Assembly (NCBI GenBank): GCA_903920865.1
Contig: CAIXNN010000055.1
Location: 1 to 35,535, forward strand
DNA: 35,535 nucleotides
Reading direction: 5' to 3'
DNA from: an uncultured Actinomycetes bacterium
GTDB lineage: Bacteria; Actinomycetota; Actinomycetes; UBA12327
Shown here: in pieces, positions 25,857 through 34,512 of the stretch
Layout of the letters: each line of letters opens with the position of its first letter
Position numbering within the stretch: the first letter of the stretch is position 1
The notes under the pieces: model-generated
The model's input: only the letters and a program-made list of their open reading frames with translations
What the model was told of the DNA's origin: nothing
Databases searched by the model: none
Program-made: the position numbers and the translations under genes

Positions 25857-26494
25857 CGCTTGCTCACCTGTCGCCGAGCAACAAATGCTGCAGCTTGCGT
25901 ACGACGTTCCATCCCTAACTTGGCAAGAAGCGAAGATACGTAATTCTTCACGGTTTTTTCAGCAAGGAACAAGGTCTGACCAATTTGGCGGTTCGTCATA
26001 CCTTCGCCGATCAGATCCAAAATCTTTCGTTCCTGCTCGGTCAAGGCTGCGACTGCATCATCTTCCTTGTGTGGGGTGCGCAGACGCTCCATAACGCGTT
26101 GGGTGGCCATCGGATCAAGCAGCGATTTTCCGGAAGCGATAGTTCGAATAGCTTCGAGCAAGTCAGTGCCTTGGATGTCCTTGAGAACATAGCCAGTGGC
26201 CCCAGCCATGATGGCGTCAAACAGTGCCTCGTCGTCGGCGTAGGAAGTTAGCATCAAACATTGAGTTTGAGGCAAGTCGTTGCGAATATCGCGGCAGACC
26301 TCAACGCCATTTCCATCGGGTAGGCGGACATCAAGTACCGCAATGTCAGGTTTGACCTGTGGAATGCGTGTCAGCGCTTCGGCGGCAGTTCCGGCTTCGC
26401 CGACCACTTCCATGTCAGGTTCAGCTGAAACTAGATCTATCAAGCCCCGTCGAACAACTTCATGGTCGTCCATGATGAAAACTTTGATACTCAT
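25853..26494 (-). CDS. NarL/DevR-type LuxR-family response regulator
   Basis: MSIKVFIMDDHEVVRRGLIDLVSAEPDMEVVGEAGTAAEAL...AVLDVRLPDGNGVEVCRDIR...LTEQERKILDLIGEGMTNRQIGQTLFLAEKTVKNYVSSLLAKLGMERRTQAAAF. Confidence 0.94.
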   Translation of the reverse strand: MSIKVFIMDDHEVVRRGLIDLVSAEPDMEVVGEAGTAAEALTRIPQVKPDIAVLDVRLPDGNGVEVCRDIRNDLPQTQCLMLTSYADDEALFDAIMAGATGYVLKDIQGTDLLEAIRTIASGKSLLDPMATQRVMERLRTPHKEDDAVAALTEQERKILDLIGEGMTNRQIGQTLFLAEKTVKNYVSSLLAKLGMERRTQAAAFVARRQVSKR

Positions 26495-27219
26495 CCTTGG
26501 TACCCCGTAACTGGTTGTAATGCTTGAATGCCGACCGGAATTTCGGCCTGCACGGTAAAGATCGTTCCTGGTTCCTGATGTTGTAAGGATGCAAGGTGCG
26601 CCTGCGCAACTTCAATAGCATCAATGACTTTGAAACCCATTTGGCGCATTCGCTCGCCTCCACCCGGTCCGAGAATCGGAGTGTCCACAAGACCTGGACA
26701 CACTCCATTCAGAATGACCCCTTTTTCGAATAAAGATGGTGCGATTGACCGAATCCATCCAATCGTTGCCCATTTGGACGCCCCATAGATAGGACTTTGG
26801 ACATGGGCCGCAAGTCCCGCAATGGACGAAGTCACTGAAATCGCCCCTCCGCGATCGGCCATGGAGCGGAAAAGCTCGCGTGTTCCGTAGAAAACTCCAC
26901 CAATGTTGGTGTCCATGACTGTTTCGAAGAGTTCATCAGGAACCTCGCGTAAGTCCTCAAAACGAGCCCCGGCACCGGCATTGAGGACAGCGAAATCCCA
27001 TGGGCGGCTGGCGGCAATGGCAACCCATGCGGCGGAGTCTCGAACATCGAGGTGCTGGTAGTCGGCGCCGATTTCAGCTGCAACGGGTGCACCGAGTTCA
27101 TCGTTGATATCGGTGATCAGGACGTGGGCACCTTCGTTGCGAAGCAAGCGCGCGGTTGCTTCGCCGATTCCACTGGCAGCGCCAGTAACCAAGACTTGCT
27201 TACCAGTGAAAGCGCTCAT
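26491..27219 (-). CDS. short-chain dehydrogenase/reductase (SDR)
   Basis: MSAFTGKQVLVTGAASGIGEATARLLRNEGAHVLITDIND...VLNAGAGA...SSIAGLAAHVQSPIYGASKWATIGWIRSIA; start moved to ATG 27219. Confidence 0.92.
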   Translation of the reverse strand: MSAFTGKQVLVTGAASGIGEATARLLRNEGAHVLITDINDELGAPVAAEIGADYQHLDVRDSAAWVAIAASRPWDFAVLNAGAGARFEDLREVPDELFETVMDTNIGGVFYGTRELFRSMADRGGAISVTSSIAGLAAHVQSPIYGASKWATIGWIRSIAPSLFEKGVILNGVCPGLVDTPILGPGGGERMRQMGFKVIDAIEVAQAHLASLQHQEPGTIFTVQAEIPVGIQALQPVTGYQG

Positions 27220-27287
27220 GGATGTCCTCGGTGTAGTTGTTCCTTTGTAACTACCGTACCCACTACAGCAGGCCATATCCTTTAAAC

Positions 27288-28733
27288 GTGAGTGCGAAGT
27301 CGTTGCCCCAAGCCTGGGAACAGGTATGGCGAGCTGCGCCGGAAGCGGTGGTGCTGATCGATAGATCGGGACAGATGTATTCAGCGCAAGAGGTGCTGGC
27401 CGAAAGTTCTCAGCGTGCAGCCTCGCTAGCCGCCAGTGGTGTGCGCAGTGGAGCCCGTGTGTTGATGTCGTGCTCACCGAGTGTTGATTTGATCTTGACC
27501 TACATCGCGATGATGCGTTTAGGGGTGACGATCGTGCCGGCTAACACTGGATACACCGATCGCGAACTTGAATACATTGTTGATGATGCCAAGCCGGTTG
27601 CCGCCGTCGTTGATGAACCAGCCAAGCTCCGGTGGCTTGAGCGCCACGGTGTCGAGATGGTGATCGGGCCGGCCCTTGACCTTCCGCAGGCTCCGGTCAC
27701 TGGTGACTTACCTGCGGTTGATGCCACCTCAGCGGCCTTCATCGCCTATACCTCTGGAACCACGGGTGCACCCAAAGGTGCGGTGTTGACGCACGCCAAT
27801 TTGTTAGCGGGTTCACAGAGCCTCAAGCAGGAGTGGCAGTGGACAGCTTCCGATCGCTTGGTCATGGCGTTGCCCCTGTTTCACATGCACGGATTGGGTA
27901 TTTGCCTTAATACCTTGTTGTTAGCGGGCGGCAGTTCTGTCGTCCTAGAGAAATTCACCGTCGATGGGGTCTTTGATGCGATCGCTGAATTTAACGCCAC
28001 CATGTTTTCTGGCGTGCCCACGATGTATTCGCGTATCGCCGCCTCTGATCGAGTCACCGAATTGGCATCGCTGCGCGTGGCTATGAGCGGCTCCGCTCCG
28101 TTGCCGATATCGGTGTGGAATCGCATCGCTAAACGCAGCGGGGTTCATATCCTTGAACGTTATGGGATGACCGAGACGGTGGTCCTCACGTCAAACCCAG
28201 TTGATGGAATACGCAAAGCGGGAACTGTCGGTCGGCCCATACCTGGCGTTGAGCTGCGATTGGGTGAAGGTGATGCAGTCGAAGTGCGCGGCGCGAATGT
28301 ATTTAGTGGGTACCTTGACCGCCCGCACGCAACCGAAGCGGCCTTTGCCGCGGATGGGTGGTTTCGCACCGGTGATGTGGGTTCTATCGATGAGGATGGC
28401 TACCTCAGTTTGGTTGGGCGAACGAGCGAATTGATCATCACTGGTGGATACAACGTCTATCCACGCGAACTAGAAGACATTCTTCGTGAGCACCCCTTGG
28501 TTGTAGATGTTGCCGTAGTTGGTACCCCCGATGAGGAATGGGGAGAGATAGTCACCGGCTATGTCGTGCTTGATGAATCGGCATCTGCATATTCATCGTG
28601 GCGGGATACTTTGATGTCGCACGCTGCTGAGCGTTTGGCGCCCTACAAAGTCCCGCGCATTTGGCATCGAGTTCGTGACCTGCCTCGCAACGCGATGGGC
28701 AAAGTGGTGCGGTCGGAACTGACTCCTCCCTAG
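27288..28733 (+). CDS. AMP-binding acyl-CoA ligase/synthetase
   Basis: AAFIAYTSGTTGAPKGAVLTHANL...ERYGMTETVVLTSNP...DGWFRTGDVGSIDEDGYLSLVGRTSELIITGGYNVYPRELED...APYKVPR; GTG start 27288. Confidence 0.92.
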   Translation: MSAKSLPQAWEQVWRAAPEAVVLIDRSGQMYSAQEVLAESSQRAASLAASGVRSGARVLMSCSPSVDLILTYIAMMRLGVTIVPANTGYTDRELEYIVDDAKPVAAVVDEPAKLRWLERHGVEMVIGPALDLPQAPVTGDLPAVDATSAAFIAYTSGTTGAPKGAVLTHANLLAGSQSLKQEWQWTASDRLVMALPLFHMHGLGICLNTLLLAGGSSVVLEKFTVDGVFDAIAEFNATMFSGVPTMYSRIAASDRVTELASLRVAMSGSAPLPISVWNRIAKRSGVHILERYGMTETVVLTSNPVDGIRKAGTVGRPIPGVELRLGEGDAVEVRGANVFSGYLDRPHATEAAFAADGWFRTGDVGSIDEDGYLSLVGRTSELIITGGYNVYPRELEDILREHPLVVDVAVVGTPDEEWGEIVTGYVVLDESASAYSSWRDTLMSHAAERLAPYKVPRIWHRVRDLPRNAMGKVVRSELTPP

Positions 28734-28754
28734 CCCAAGCCCTAGATTGTTCCC

Positions 28755-29591
28755 ATGAGCACTCGGGTGGGCCTTCTTCAGCTACAGGTGGACTCTGCTG
28801 ACGGAGTGGACCAGCGGATTGACCGCGCTATGAGTCTTGTGGAGAAAATCCTGGCCGGTGCGAACGTGGAACTGCCGGTCGTTGCTGCTGAGGGCACTGA
28901 TCTCTCCGCAAGCGTTGAATTCCTAGTTCTTCCAGAATTGTGGACTGTGGGCGCGCTGGACTCCGAGGCGATGCTGGCTGCCCCACTTTCCATTGATGGA
29001 TCAGTGGTTAAAGCCTTTGCTGAGTTGGCGGCAAAATATTCGGTGTGGTTGCACTTAGGTTCAATTCCTGAAGTTGATGGCGATCAACGTTTTAATACAT
29101 CCATCGTTTTTGGTCCAGACGGAGTAATTGCCGCTACGTATCGCAAGATTCACCTCTTTGGGTTTGATTCCGGTGAGGCTGCAATGCTTACATCGGGCAC
29201 CCAGATTGTGTGTGTGCCCACCGCGATTGGCGCGACAGGTTTGTCCACCTGTTATGACGTTCGCTTTCCAGAACTGTATAGGCAGCAACTTGATGCTGGT
29301 GCTGAGAGTTTTGTCATCCCGGCCGGCTGGCCGTTGGCACGCATTGAACACTGGCGAACCTTGCTCAAATCTCGCTCGATTGAAAACTTGGCATGGACGC
29401 TGGGGTGTAACCAAGTCGGAACCCAAGCCGGAGTTGTGTTGGGCGGGGCATCCGCGGTGGTCAACCCTTGGGGAGAGGTGCTTGTTGAGGCTCCCGCGGA
29501 CCAAGAGTGTTTAGTTCTCGCCGATGTTGATGTTGAGCTTGTGCACGCTACGCGTAGTCGCTTTCCGGTTTTACGAGACCGCAAACTCTAG
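28755..29591 (+). CDS. carbon-nitrogen hydrolase (nitrilase/omega-amidase family)
   Basis: Glu-Lys-Cys motifs: VLPELWTVGA, YRKIHLFGFDSGE, LSTCYDVRFPELYRQQ. Confidence 0.92.
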   Translation: MSTRVGLLQLQVDSADGVDQRIDRAMSLVEKILAGANVELPVVAAEGTDLSASVEFLVLPELWTVGALDSEAMLAAPLSIDGSVVKAFAELAAKYSVWLHLGSIPEVDGDQRFNTSIVFGPDGVIAATYRKIHLFGFDSGEAAMLTSGTQIVCVPTAIGATGLSTCYDVRFPELYRQQLDAGAESFVIPAGWPLARIEHWRTLLKSRSIENLAWTLGCNQVGTQAGVVLGGASAVVNPWGEVLVEAPADQECLVLADVDVELVHATRSRFPVLRDRKL

Positions 29592-29604
29592 GAGGGTCAA
29601 AGTT

Positions 29605-30483
29605 ATGAAGCGTTCAACCATGCAGGTTTGTACGGCCGTACTTTTCGTGGCGCTGGCATCTGCGTTGGCCGGATGCGGTGGATCGAAAACACCGACAGCG
29701 ACCCCAACAACAGCAGTAAAAGATGCGGCGTTGGCTGCCCAAGTATCAACGGAATTGAGGGGCCGAACACTGACGGTGGGAACCGATGCAGCGTTGCCGC
29801 CATCGGAGTTTCTTGATCCAGGTAGTAAGGAATTCGTTGGATCAGACATTGATCTGATGAACGCAATCGCGTCGGTGCTTGATCTGAGGATCGCTTACAA
29901 GAATGTGCCCTTCGCAACGATTGTTCAAGGTGTACAAAAGGGAGCCTTCGATCTCGGCATCTCCTCCATTTACGACACCCAAGCCCGAGAGGAGAGCGTT
30001 GATTTCGCGACCTACTTCCAGGCCGGTGGTGGCATTTATGTCAAAACAGGAACTGAACTTTCTACAACGTCTCAGTTGTGTGGCAAGACAGTGGAAGTTC
30101 TAGCTGGCACTGTCTATGTTGACACGTTAAAAACCCTGACCGCCAACTGTAAAGAGGGCGATGACATCACGATTCGACAAGTTCCACGTCAAGCTGATGC
30201 AACCAATGATGTTCTCAGTGGCAAGGCTTTTGCCAGCCTCATTGATGAACCAGTTGCCCGGTGGATTGTGAAGCAATCAGGTGCCAAGCTGGCGGTCGTT
30301 GGTCCGGCCCTTGGCGTCAAGCCGTATGGCATTGCCGTTGCGAAGGACAGTGGACTAGCTGAGCCACTAAACGCTGCGATCAATGCATTAATCAAGCAGG
30401 GAACCTATGGCGCAATTCTTCAAAAGTGGGGTTTGTCCTCAGATGCTATTAAGGAGTCGGTAGTCAATGGTGCGATTGAATAG
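29605..30483 (+). CDS. amino-acid-type ABC transporter substrate-binding lipoprotein (family 3 SBP)
   Basis: Lipobox LASALAGCGG; GRTLTVGTDAALPPSEFLDPGSKEFVGSDIDLMNAIASVL...; start moved to ATG 29605 with AGGAGG upstream. Confidence 0.88.
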   Translation: MKRSTMQVCTAVLFVALASALAGCGGSKTPTATPTTAVKDAALAAQVSTELRGRTLTVGTDAALPPSEFLDPGSKEFVGSDIDLMNAIASVLDLRIAYKNVPFATIVQGVQKGAFDLGISSIYDTQAREESVDFATYFQAGGGIYVKTGTELSTTSQLCGKTVEVLAGTVYVDTLKTLTANCKEGDDITIRQVPRQADATNDVLSGKAFASLIDEPVARWIVKQSGAKLAVVGPALGVKPYGIAVAKDSGLAEPLNAAINALIKQGTYGAILQKWGLSSDAIKESVVNGAIE

Positions 30484-31387
30484 TCCTGGCACCCTGCCCA
30501 TGCGCCCCGGGTTGGCCACTTCAGGATCAGTAGTTCTCGTCATCGCCGTTGCACTTGTTTTATCGGGTTGTGGCGGCTCAAATAAAGTTGCTTCATCGCC
30601 AACGCAGACCACAGCACCTATTAATGAGAAGTTGGCAAAATCAGTTCCCGCGCGATTTAAAGTCCAGCCACTCATTGTGGCAAGCGATGCGACTTTGGCA
30701 CCGATGGAATTTGTCCAAGGTAAAAAGAAGTACATCGTGGGTGCGGACATCGACATTGCTACTGCGCTTGCTCAAACCCTTGGACTTCGCCTCGTTGTCC
30801 AAAATGTTTCGTTCGCAGACATCATCCCCGGCGTCCGCTCAGGTGCCTATGATCTGGGAGTTTCAAGCGCGACTGTAACCAAGGCGCGGGAAACCAAAGT
30901 GGATTTCGTGTCATATTTTCAAGCAGGTAGTTCGTACTACGTGCGCAAAGGTGCAAGGCAGGTGTCCAAGCCAGCTGACTTGTGCGGACAAACGATTGCG
31001 GTTCAAAGGGGCACCGTGGCTGAGGCACTCGCCGTGAAACAAAAACCCAAGTGTGCCAAGGCTCGTCCGCTAAAGATTGAACGGTTCTCGGGCCAAACGG
31101 CTGCGACTCAGGCAGTCTCCAAAGGTGCGGCAGATGTCACGATCACAGATACCCCTATTGCGACCTGGGCCGTGCGAAATTCAAAGGGCAAACTCACATT
31201 GAGTGGTAAGCCCTTTGGTGTTGCTCCGTATGGGATAGCCATCGCCAAGGGCAGCGGATTAACTGGGCCACTGAACAAAGCGATGAATGAACTTATTGCC
31301 AATGGGGTGTACGACAACATCTTGCTCAAGTGGGGCTTAAACGCTGGGGCGATCGAAAAGTCAGTCATCAATAGCGCAAAGAAGTAA
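30467..31387 (+). CDS. amino-acid-type ABC transporter substrate-binding lipoprotein (paralog of the preceding gene)
   Basis: Lipobox ALVLSGCGG; QPLIVASDATLAPMEFVQGKKKYIVGADIDIATALAQTLGLRL...; ATG 30467 overlaps the upstream gene by 17 nt, alternative ATG 30500. Confidence 0.87.
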   Translation: MVRLNSPGTLPMRPGLATSGSVVLVIAVALVLSGCGGSNKVASSPTQTTAPINEKLAKSVPARFKVQPLIVASDATLAPMEFVQGKKKYIVGADIDIATALAQTLGLRLVVQNVSFADIIPGVRSGAYDLGVSSATVTKARETKVDFVSYFQAGSSYYVRKGARQVSKPADLCGQTIAVQRGTVAEALAVKQKPKCAKARPLKIERFSGQTAATQAVSKGAADVTITDTPIATWAVRNSKGKLTLSGKPFGVAPYGIAIAKGSGLTGPLNKAMNELIANGVYDNILLKWGLNAGAIEKSVINSAKK

Positions 31388-31398
31388 AAGCAAAAACT

Positions 31399-31430
31399 AA
31401 AAGGCGCCCAAAGAAATCTGGGCGCCTTTT
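31399..31430. terminator. bidirectional intrinsic terminator between convergent genes
   Basis: AAAAGGCGCCCA - AAGAAATC - TGGGCGCCTTTT, 12-bp perfect stem. Confidence 0.88.
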
Positions 31431-31440
31431 AGTGTGCAGT

Positions 31441-31830
31441 TTATGCGGCTTGAGCCGTGCCAGCTGGCCCACGGTAGGTCGCATCCCCAGCGCCAAGGAT
31501 CAGTAAGAAGATCCAACTGAGGAAGATCAGGCCGATGGCAAAGCCGGTGCCCTTGGAGAAGCACTGGGCAAGTTCTATGTAAAGAATGATCACCACGATG
31601 AGATTGACAATCGGAATCAAAAGCAGCAACAACCACCAAATTGGCTTGCCAACAATCTTCAGCAAGACGATGGTGTTCCAGATCGGGATGAAGGCAGCTA
31701 CCGGCGACTCGTTCGCCTTCTTGTAGACAAGTGCCAATGGCACACAGGCAATGAGGTAAACGATGAGGATGCCGAGGAAGCTGCCAAGGCCACTACCAGT
31801 GCTAGTGGACTGAGCTAGTTGGATGTGCAT
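31441..31830 (-). CDS. small membrane protein (DUF5684-like)
   Basis: 129 aa; LGSFLGILIVYLIACVPLALVYKKANESPVAAFIPIWNTIVLLKIVGKPIWWLLLLLIPIVNLIVVIILYIELAQCFSKGTGFAIGLIFL. Confidence 0.72.
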   Translation of the reverse strand: MHIQLAQSTSTGSGLGSFLGILIVYLIACVPLALVYKKANESPVAAFIPIWNTIVLLKIVGKPIWWLLLLLIPIVNLIVVIILYIELAQCFSKGTGFAIGLIFLSWIFLLILGAGDATYRGPAGTAQAA

Positions 31831-31925
31831 ACTGATCCCTTCACTATGTCGAATCTCGACCTAGTTATGGTGCACTTAGATTCGCTCAGCCAAACTCACG
31901 CCACGCCGAACTGCAGGCGAGGTGC

Positions 31926-33581
31926 TTAGTAAACAGCGCCGGAGGGTGCCGCTCCACTCGGTGCCACTACACCCGGTGCCACGCCACCCGGTGTAACTTC
32001 GGCGAGTGCATCAGCGGCATCTTGTTCAAAGGTCGGGCGCGCGCGGAAAAGCACGAGCGCTCCAACTCCTAGCAAGACTATGAGGACTGAGAGTCCAGCA
32101 CGCACGCCAATTTGAAGAGCAGAGACGGTTTCACCCTCGCCAATTCGTGCGATAACAAATGCCGAGATTGAACCAACTAGGAGTGCGCCAACCGAACTTC
32201 CGATAGTGATCAGGAATTGAGCGATGGCGAACCCGGTGCCGCGCTTGGATGCAGGAATGACGTCTGCAGTTGCTGCTCCAAGGTTGGACAAGGCCAGCAG
32301 GTTAAAGAAGTTGATCACGAAGAACAAGGCGATATCAAGCGGAAGAATCGGGACAACGATAAAGATAAGTACCGATACGGCTGAGAATAGAAGGCTGAAT
32401 GCGCCAACGGTGATTCTCCAAGCTGCACGCTTGCCCACACCACGGTCCCCGATCCGCGATGACAAGGCGCCTCCAAGCAAAAGCCCCAGTAGCCCAACAC
32501 CACCAGTAATTCCTGAAGCTGGTCCAGCCTCAAGAGCAAAGACTCGTTGCAAATAAATCGTTACCCAAGAGAACAGTCCGGCAAACCCTGCGAACAACAA
32601 CATCTGTCCGATGATGATGAACTTCAAGCTACGGATTGCCAGGACACTCTTGAGTCGCTCCTTGATCGATTCGTTTGAGTAGTCAGCGGTTAGCGCATGG
32701 GTAATGTCAATGGGCTCGCCAGAGTCGGGGGTATTTATAGTTGAGCCCACCACGATGGAGTTGGCTGCTGGACCGGTCACTTTGCTCTGGCTGTTTCCGT
32801 TTGCTGGCACAGCGCTAGGTGCTGATGGATTGACAGAGTTGCCTGCAGTTTGACCATCAGGAACTTCAACGCTGACCAAGCCTGCGCCTTTAGCCATGGT
32901 CGTGATTTCATCGGCTAGCCCACGGCGTGGTTCACGAAGGACGAAGAAGATCACGGCGGCCAGGACTAGTGCGGGAACTCCCATAAACAAGAACGCAGCC
33001 CGCCATCCCAAGGTTTGTGAAACCACGCCGCCGATGACAAGGCCCAGTGGCAAACCCAGGTATTCAAAAACCCTCAAGACCGCGAAGGCCTTGGTGCGCA
33101 CTCGCGTTGTGTAGAGGTCTCCGGCAATTGATGCCGATGCAGGAATGGTAAGGGGAGTTGCCATACCGAGAACGATGCGAACAAGAAGAAAGATTGCGAA
33201 GGTCGGCGCTGCTGCTGAGCCGAAGGACAGGAATGCCCAAATCGTGATCACGATACTGAGCAAAATGGTGCGGTTACGTCGATCAGCGAATCGTCCGGCG
33301 GGAATAACTAGGGCAAGAGCTGCGATAGTGGGTGCTGAGAGCAAGATTCCTGCAACGAAGTCATTGAAGCCGAACTCCTCTTTCAGTTTTTCTAGCGCGC
33401 CACCCAAAATGGTTTGGTCGGCTCGGTCGATGGCCGCAACAAATCCCAAGAGCACCGCCGGTGTCCAGCCAAAGGGTGCAGCTTTTCTCAGATCTATTTT
33501 TCGAAGGCCACGTCCAGGGAAGGCTTCTATCTCTGCTTCAAATTCGCTCACCATCGTCGCGCCACTTGTTTGACTAGACAT
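31926..33581 (-). CDS. MFS transporter with long central cytoplasmic loop
   Basis: 551 aa, about 12 TMs; GRFADRRNRTILLS; loop of about 90 aa between TM6 and TM7; low-complexity C-terminus. Confidence 0.88.
   Translation of the reverse strand: MSSQTSGATMVSEFEAEIEAFPGRGLRKIDLRKAAPFGWTPAVLLGFVAAIDRADQTILGGALEKLKEEFGFNDFVAGILLSAPTIAALALVIPAGRFADRRNRTILLSIVITIWAFLSFGSAAAPTFAIFLLVRIVLGMATPLTIPASASIAGDLYTTRVRTKAFAVLRVFEYLGLPLGLVIGGVVSQTLGWRAAFLFMGVPALVLAAVIFFVLREPRRGLADEITTMAKGAGLVSVEVPDGQTAGNSVNPSAPSAVPANGNSQSKVTGPAANSIVVGSTINTPDSGEPIDITHALTADYSNESIKERLKSVLAIRSLKFIIIGQMLLFAGFAGLFSWVTIYLQRVFALEAGPASGITGGVGLLGLLLGGALSSRIGDRGVGKRAAWRITVGAFSLLFSAVSVLIFIVVPILPLDIALFFVINFFNLLALSNLGAATADVIPASKRGTGFAIAQFLITIGSSVGALLVGSISAFVIARIGEGETVSALQIGVRAGLSVLIVLLGVGALVLFRARPTFEQDAADALAEVTPGGVAPGVVAPSGAAPSGAVY
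31945..31995. repeat. 15-bp minisatellite in the 3' end of the MFS gene
   Basis: GGTGYM-type units start at 31945, 31960, 31975 and 31990 (15-bp period); encodes ...GGVAPGVVAPSGAAPSGAVY. Confidence 0.75.
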
Positions 33582-33655
33582 CTGGATCTTTAGCCCTTCG
33601 CTTTGGCAAACCCCGTAGGCATAGCCAACACCAGCGCCAGCGATTTCGCTCGTTA

Positions 33656-34348
33656 ATGGCTCAAGGCACGCCTGAAAGTGTGAATTTCTGGGAGACTGTC
33701 AGCGTGATCCTGGACCGGCTGGTGGAACTTGCAAGCTCTTTGGGCGATTGGCTGTACCTGATTCTGGGCGGATTGGCCTTCGCCGAGGCGGCCATCATGT
33801 TGGGATTTATCCTTCCCGGCGAAACAGCCCTGCTAGCCGGCGGTGTCTTGGCCGCTGAGTCAGTCTTGGACATCAAGCTCATGTTTGTTGTTGCGGTTGG
33901 CTGTGCGATAGCTGGTGACTCTGTTGGTTATGAGGTAGGCAAAGTCCTAGGGCCACGCCTGGAAACGTCCTGGGTTGGGCGACGCGTTGGAGATCGCCGT
34001 TGGGAAATCGCCCAGAAATTCTTGGACACTCACGGTGGCAAAGCGGTTTTCATGGGACGAGGCGTTGCGCTTCTTCGAGCTCTAGTTCCAGGTTTGGCTG
34101 GAATGAGCGGAATGCGTTACCGCAGATTCCTTGGCTGGAATGCTTTAGGCGGACTTTTGTGGGGTGGCGGATGTGTGTTGCTTGGGTATTTCTTCGCGAA
34201 ATCCATTCGCCGTGTTGAGTCGTACTTAAGCTACGGTGGAATCACCTTATTTGTTGTAGTAGTCATCGGATTTGTAACTGCGCACATCATTGGTAAACGT
34301 CGTGAAGCACGTATTGCTGCGCAGGTTGAAGGGCAAAAGACCCTTTAG
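33656..34348 (+). CDS. DedA family membrane protein
   Basis: FILPGETALLAGGVLA...AGDSVGYEVGKVLG...FLDTHGGKAVFMGRGVALLRALVPGLAGMSGMRYRRFLGWNALGGLLWG. Confidence 0.92.
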   Translation: MAQGTPESVNFWETVSVILDRLVELASSLGDWLYLILGGLAFAEAAIMLGFILPGETALLAGGVLAAESVLDIKLMFVVAVGCAIAGDSVGYEVGKVLGPRLETSWVGRRVGDRRWEIAQKFLDTHGGKAVFMGRGVALLRALVPGLAGMSGMRYRRFLGWNALGGLLWGGGCVLLGYFFAKSIRRVESYLSYGGITLFVVVVIGFVTAHIIGKRREARIAAQVEGQKTL

Positions 34349-34512
34349 CTCTCGCAAGCGTCCGATTCAGGACCTATTCAGACAATTACTGCGCCTCTGG
34401 GCTGGCCTGCTGTGCCAGCAGTCCAATGTCCGGCAGGAGTTGATTGCTGGACTGAGTTCACCTAAGTTCATCAGGTGGTCCGGGCTAACTAGGTGAGGTA
34501 GCCCATGAGTCG

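Noticed and set aside
34457-34473. GTTCACC/GTTCATC direct repeat upstream of the LLM oxidoreductase, considered as a second PHO box
   Set aside because: Only two units, spacing is 10 bp rather than 11, and no phosphate-related gene follows.
34349-34512. Structured-looking intergenic DNA (CTGCTGTGCCAGCAG, CAGTCCA...TGGACTG) considered as an ncRNA or tRNA
   Set aside because: Short imperfect inverted repeats only; no tRNA cloverleaf or recognisable RNA family could be drawn.
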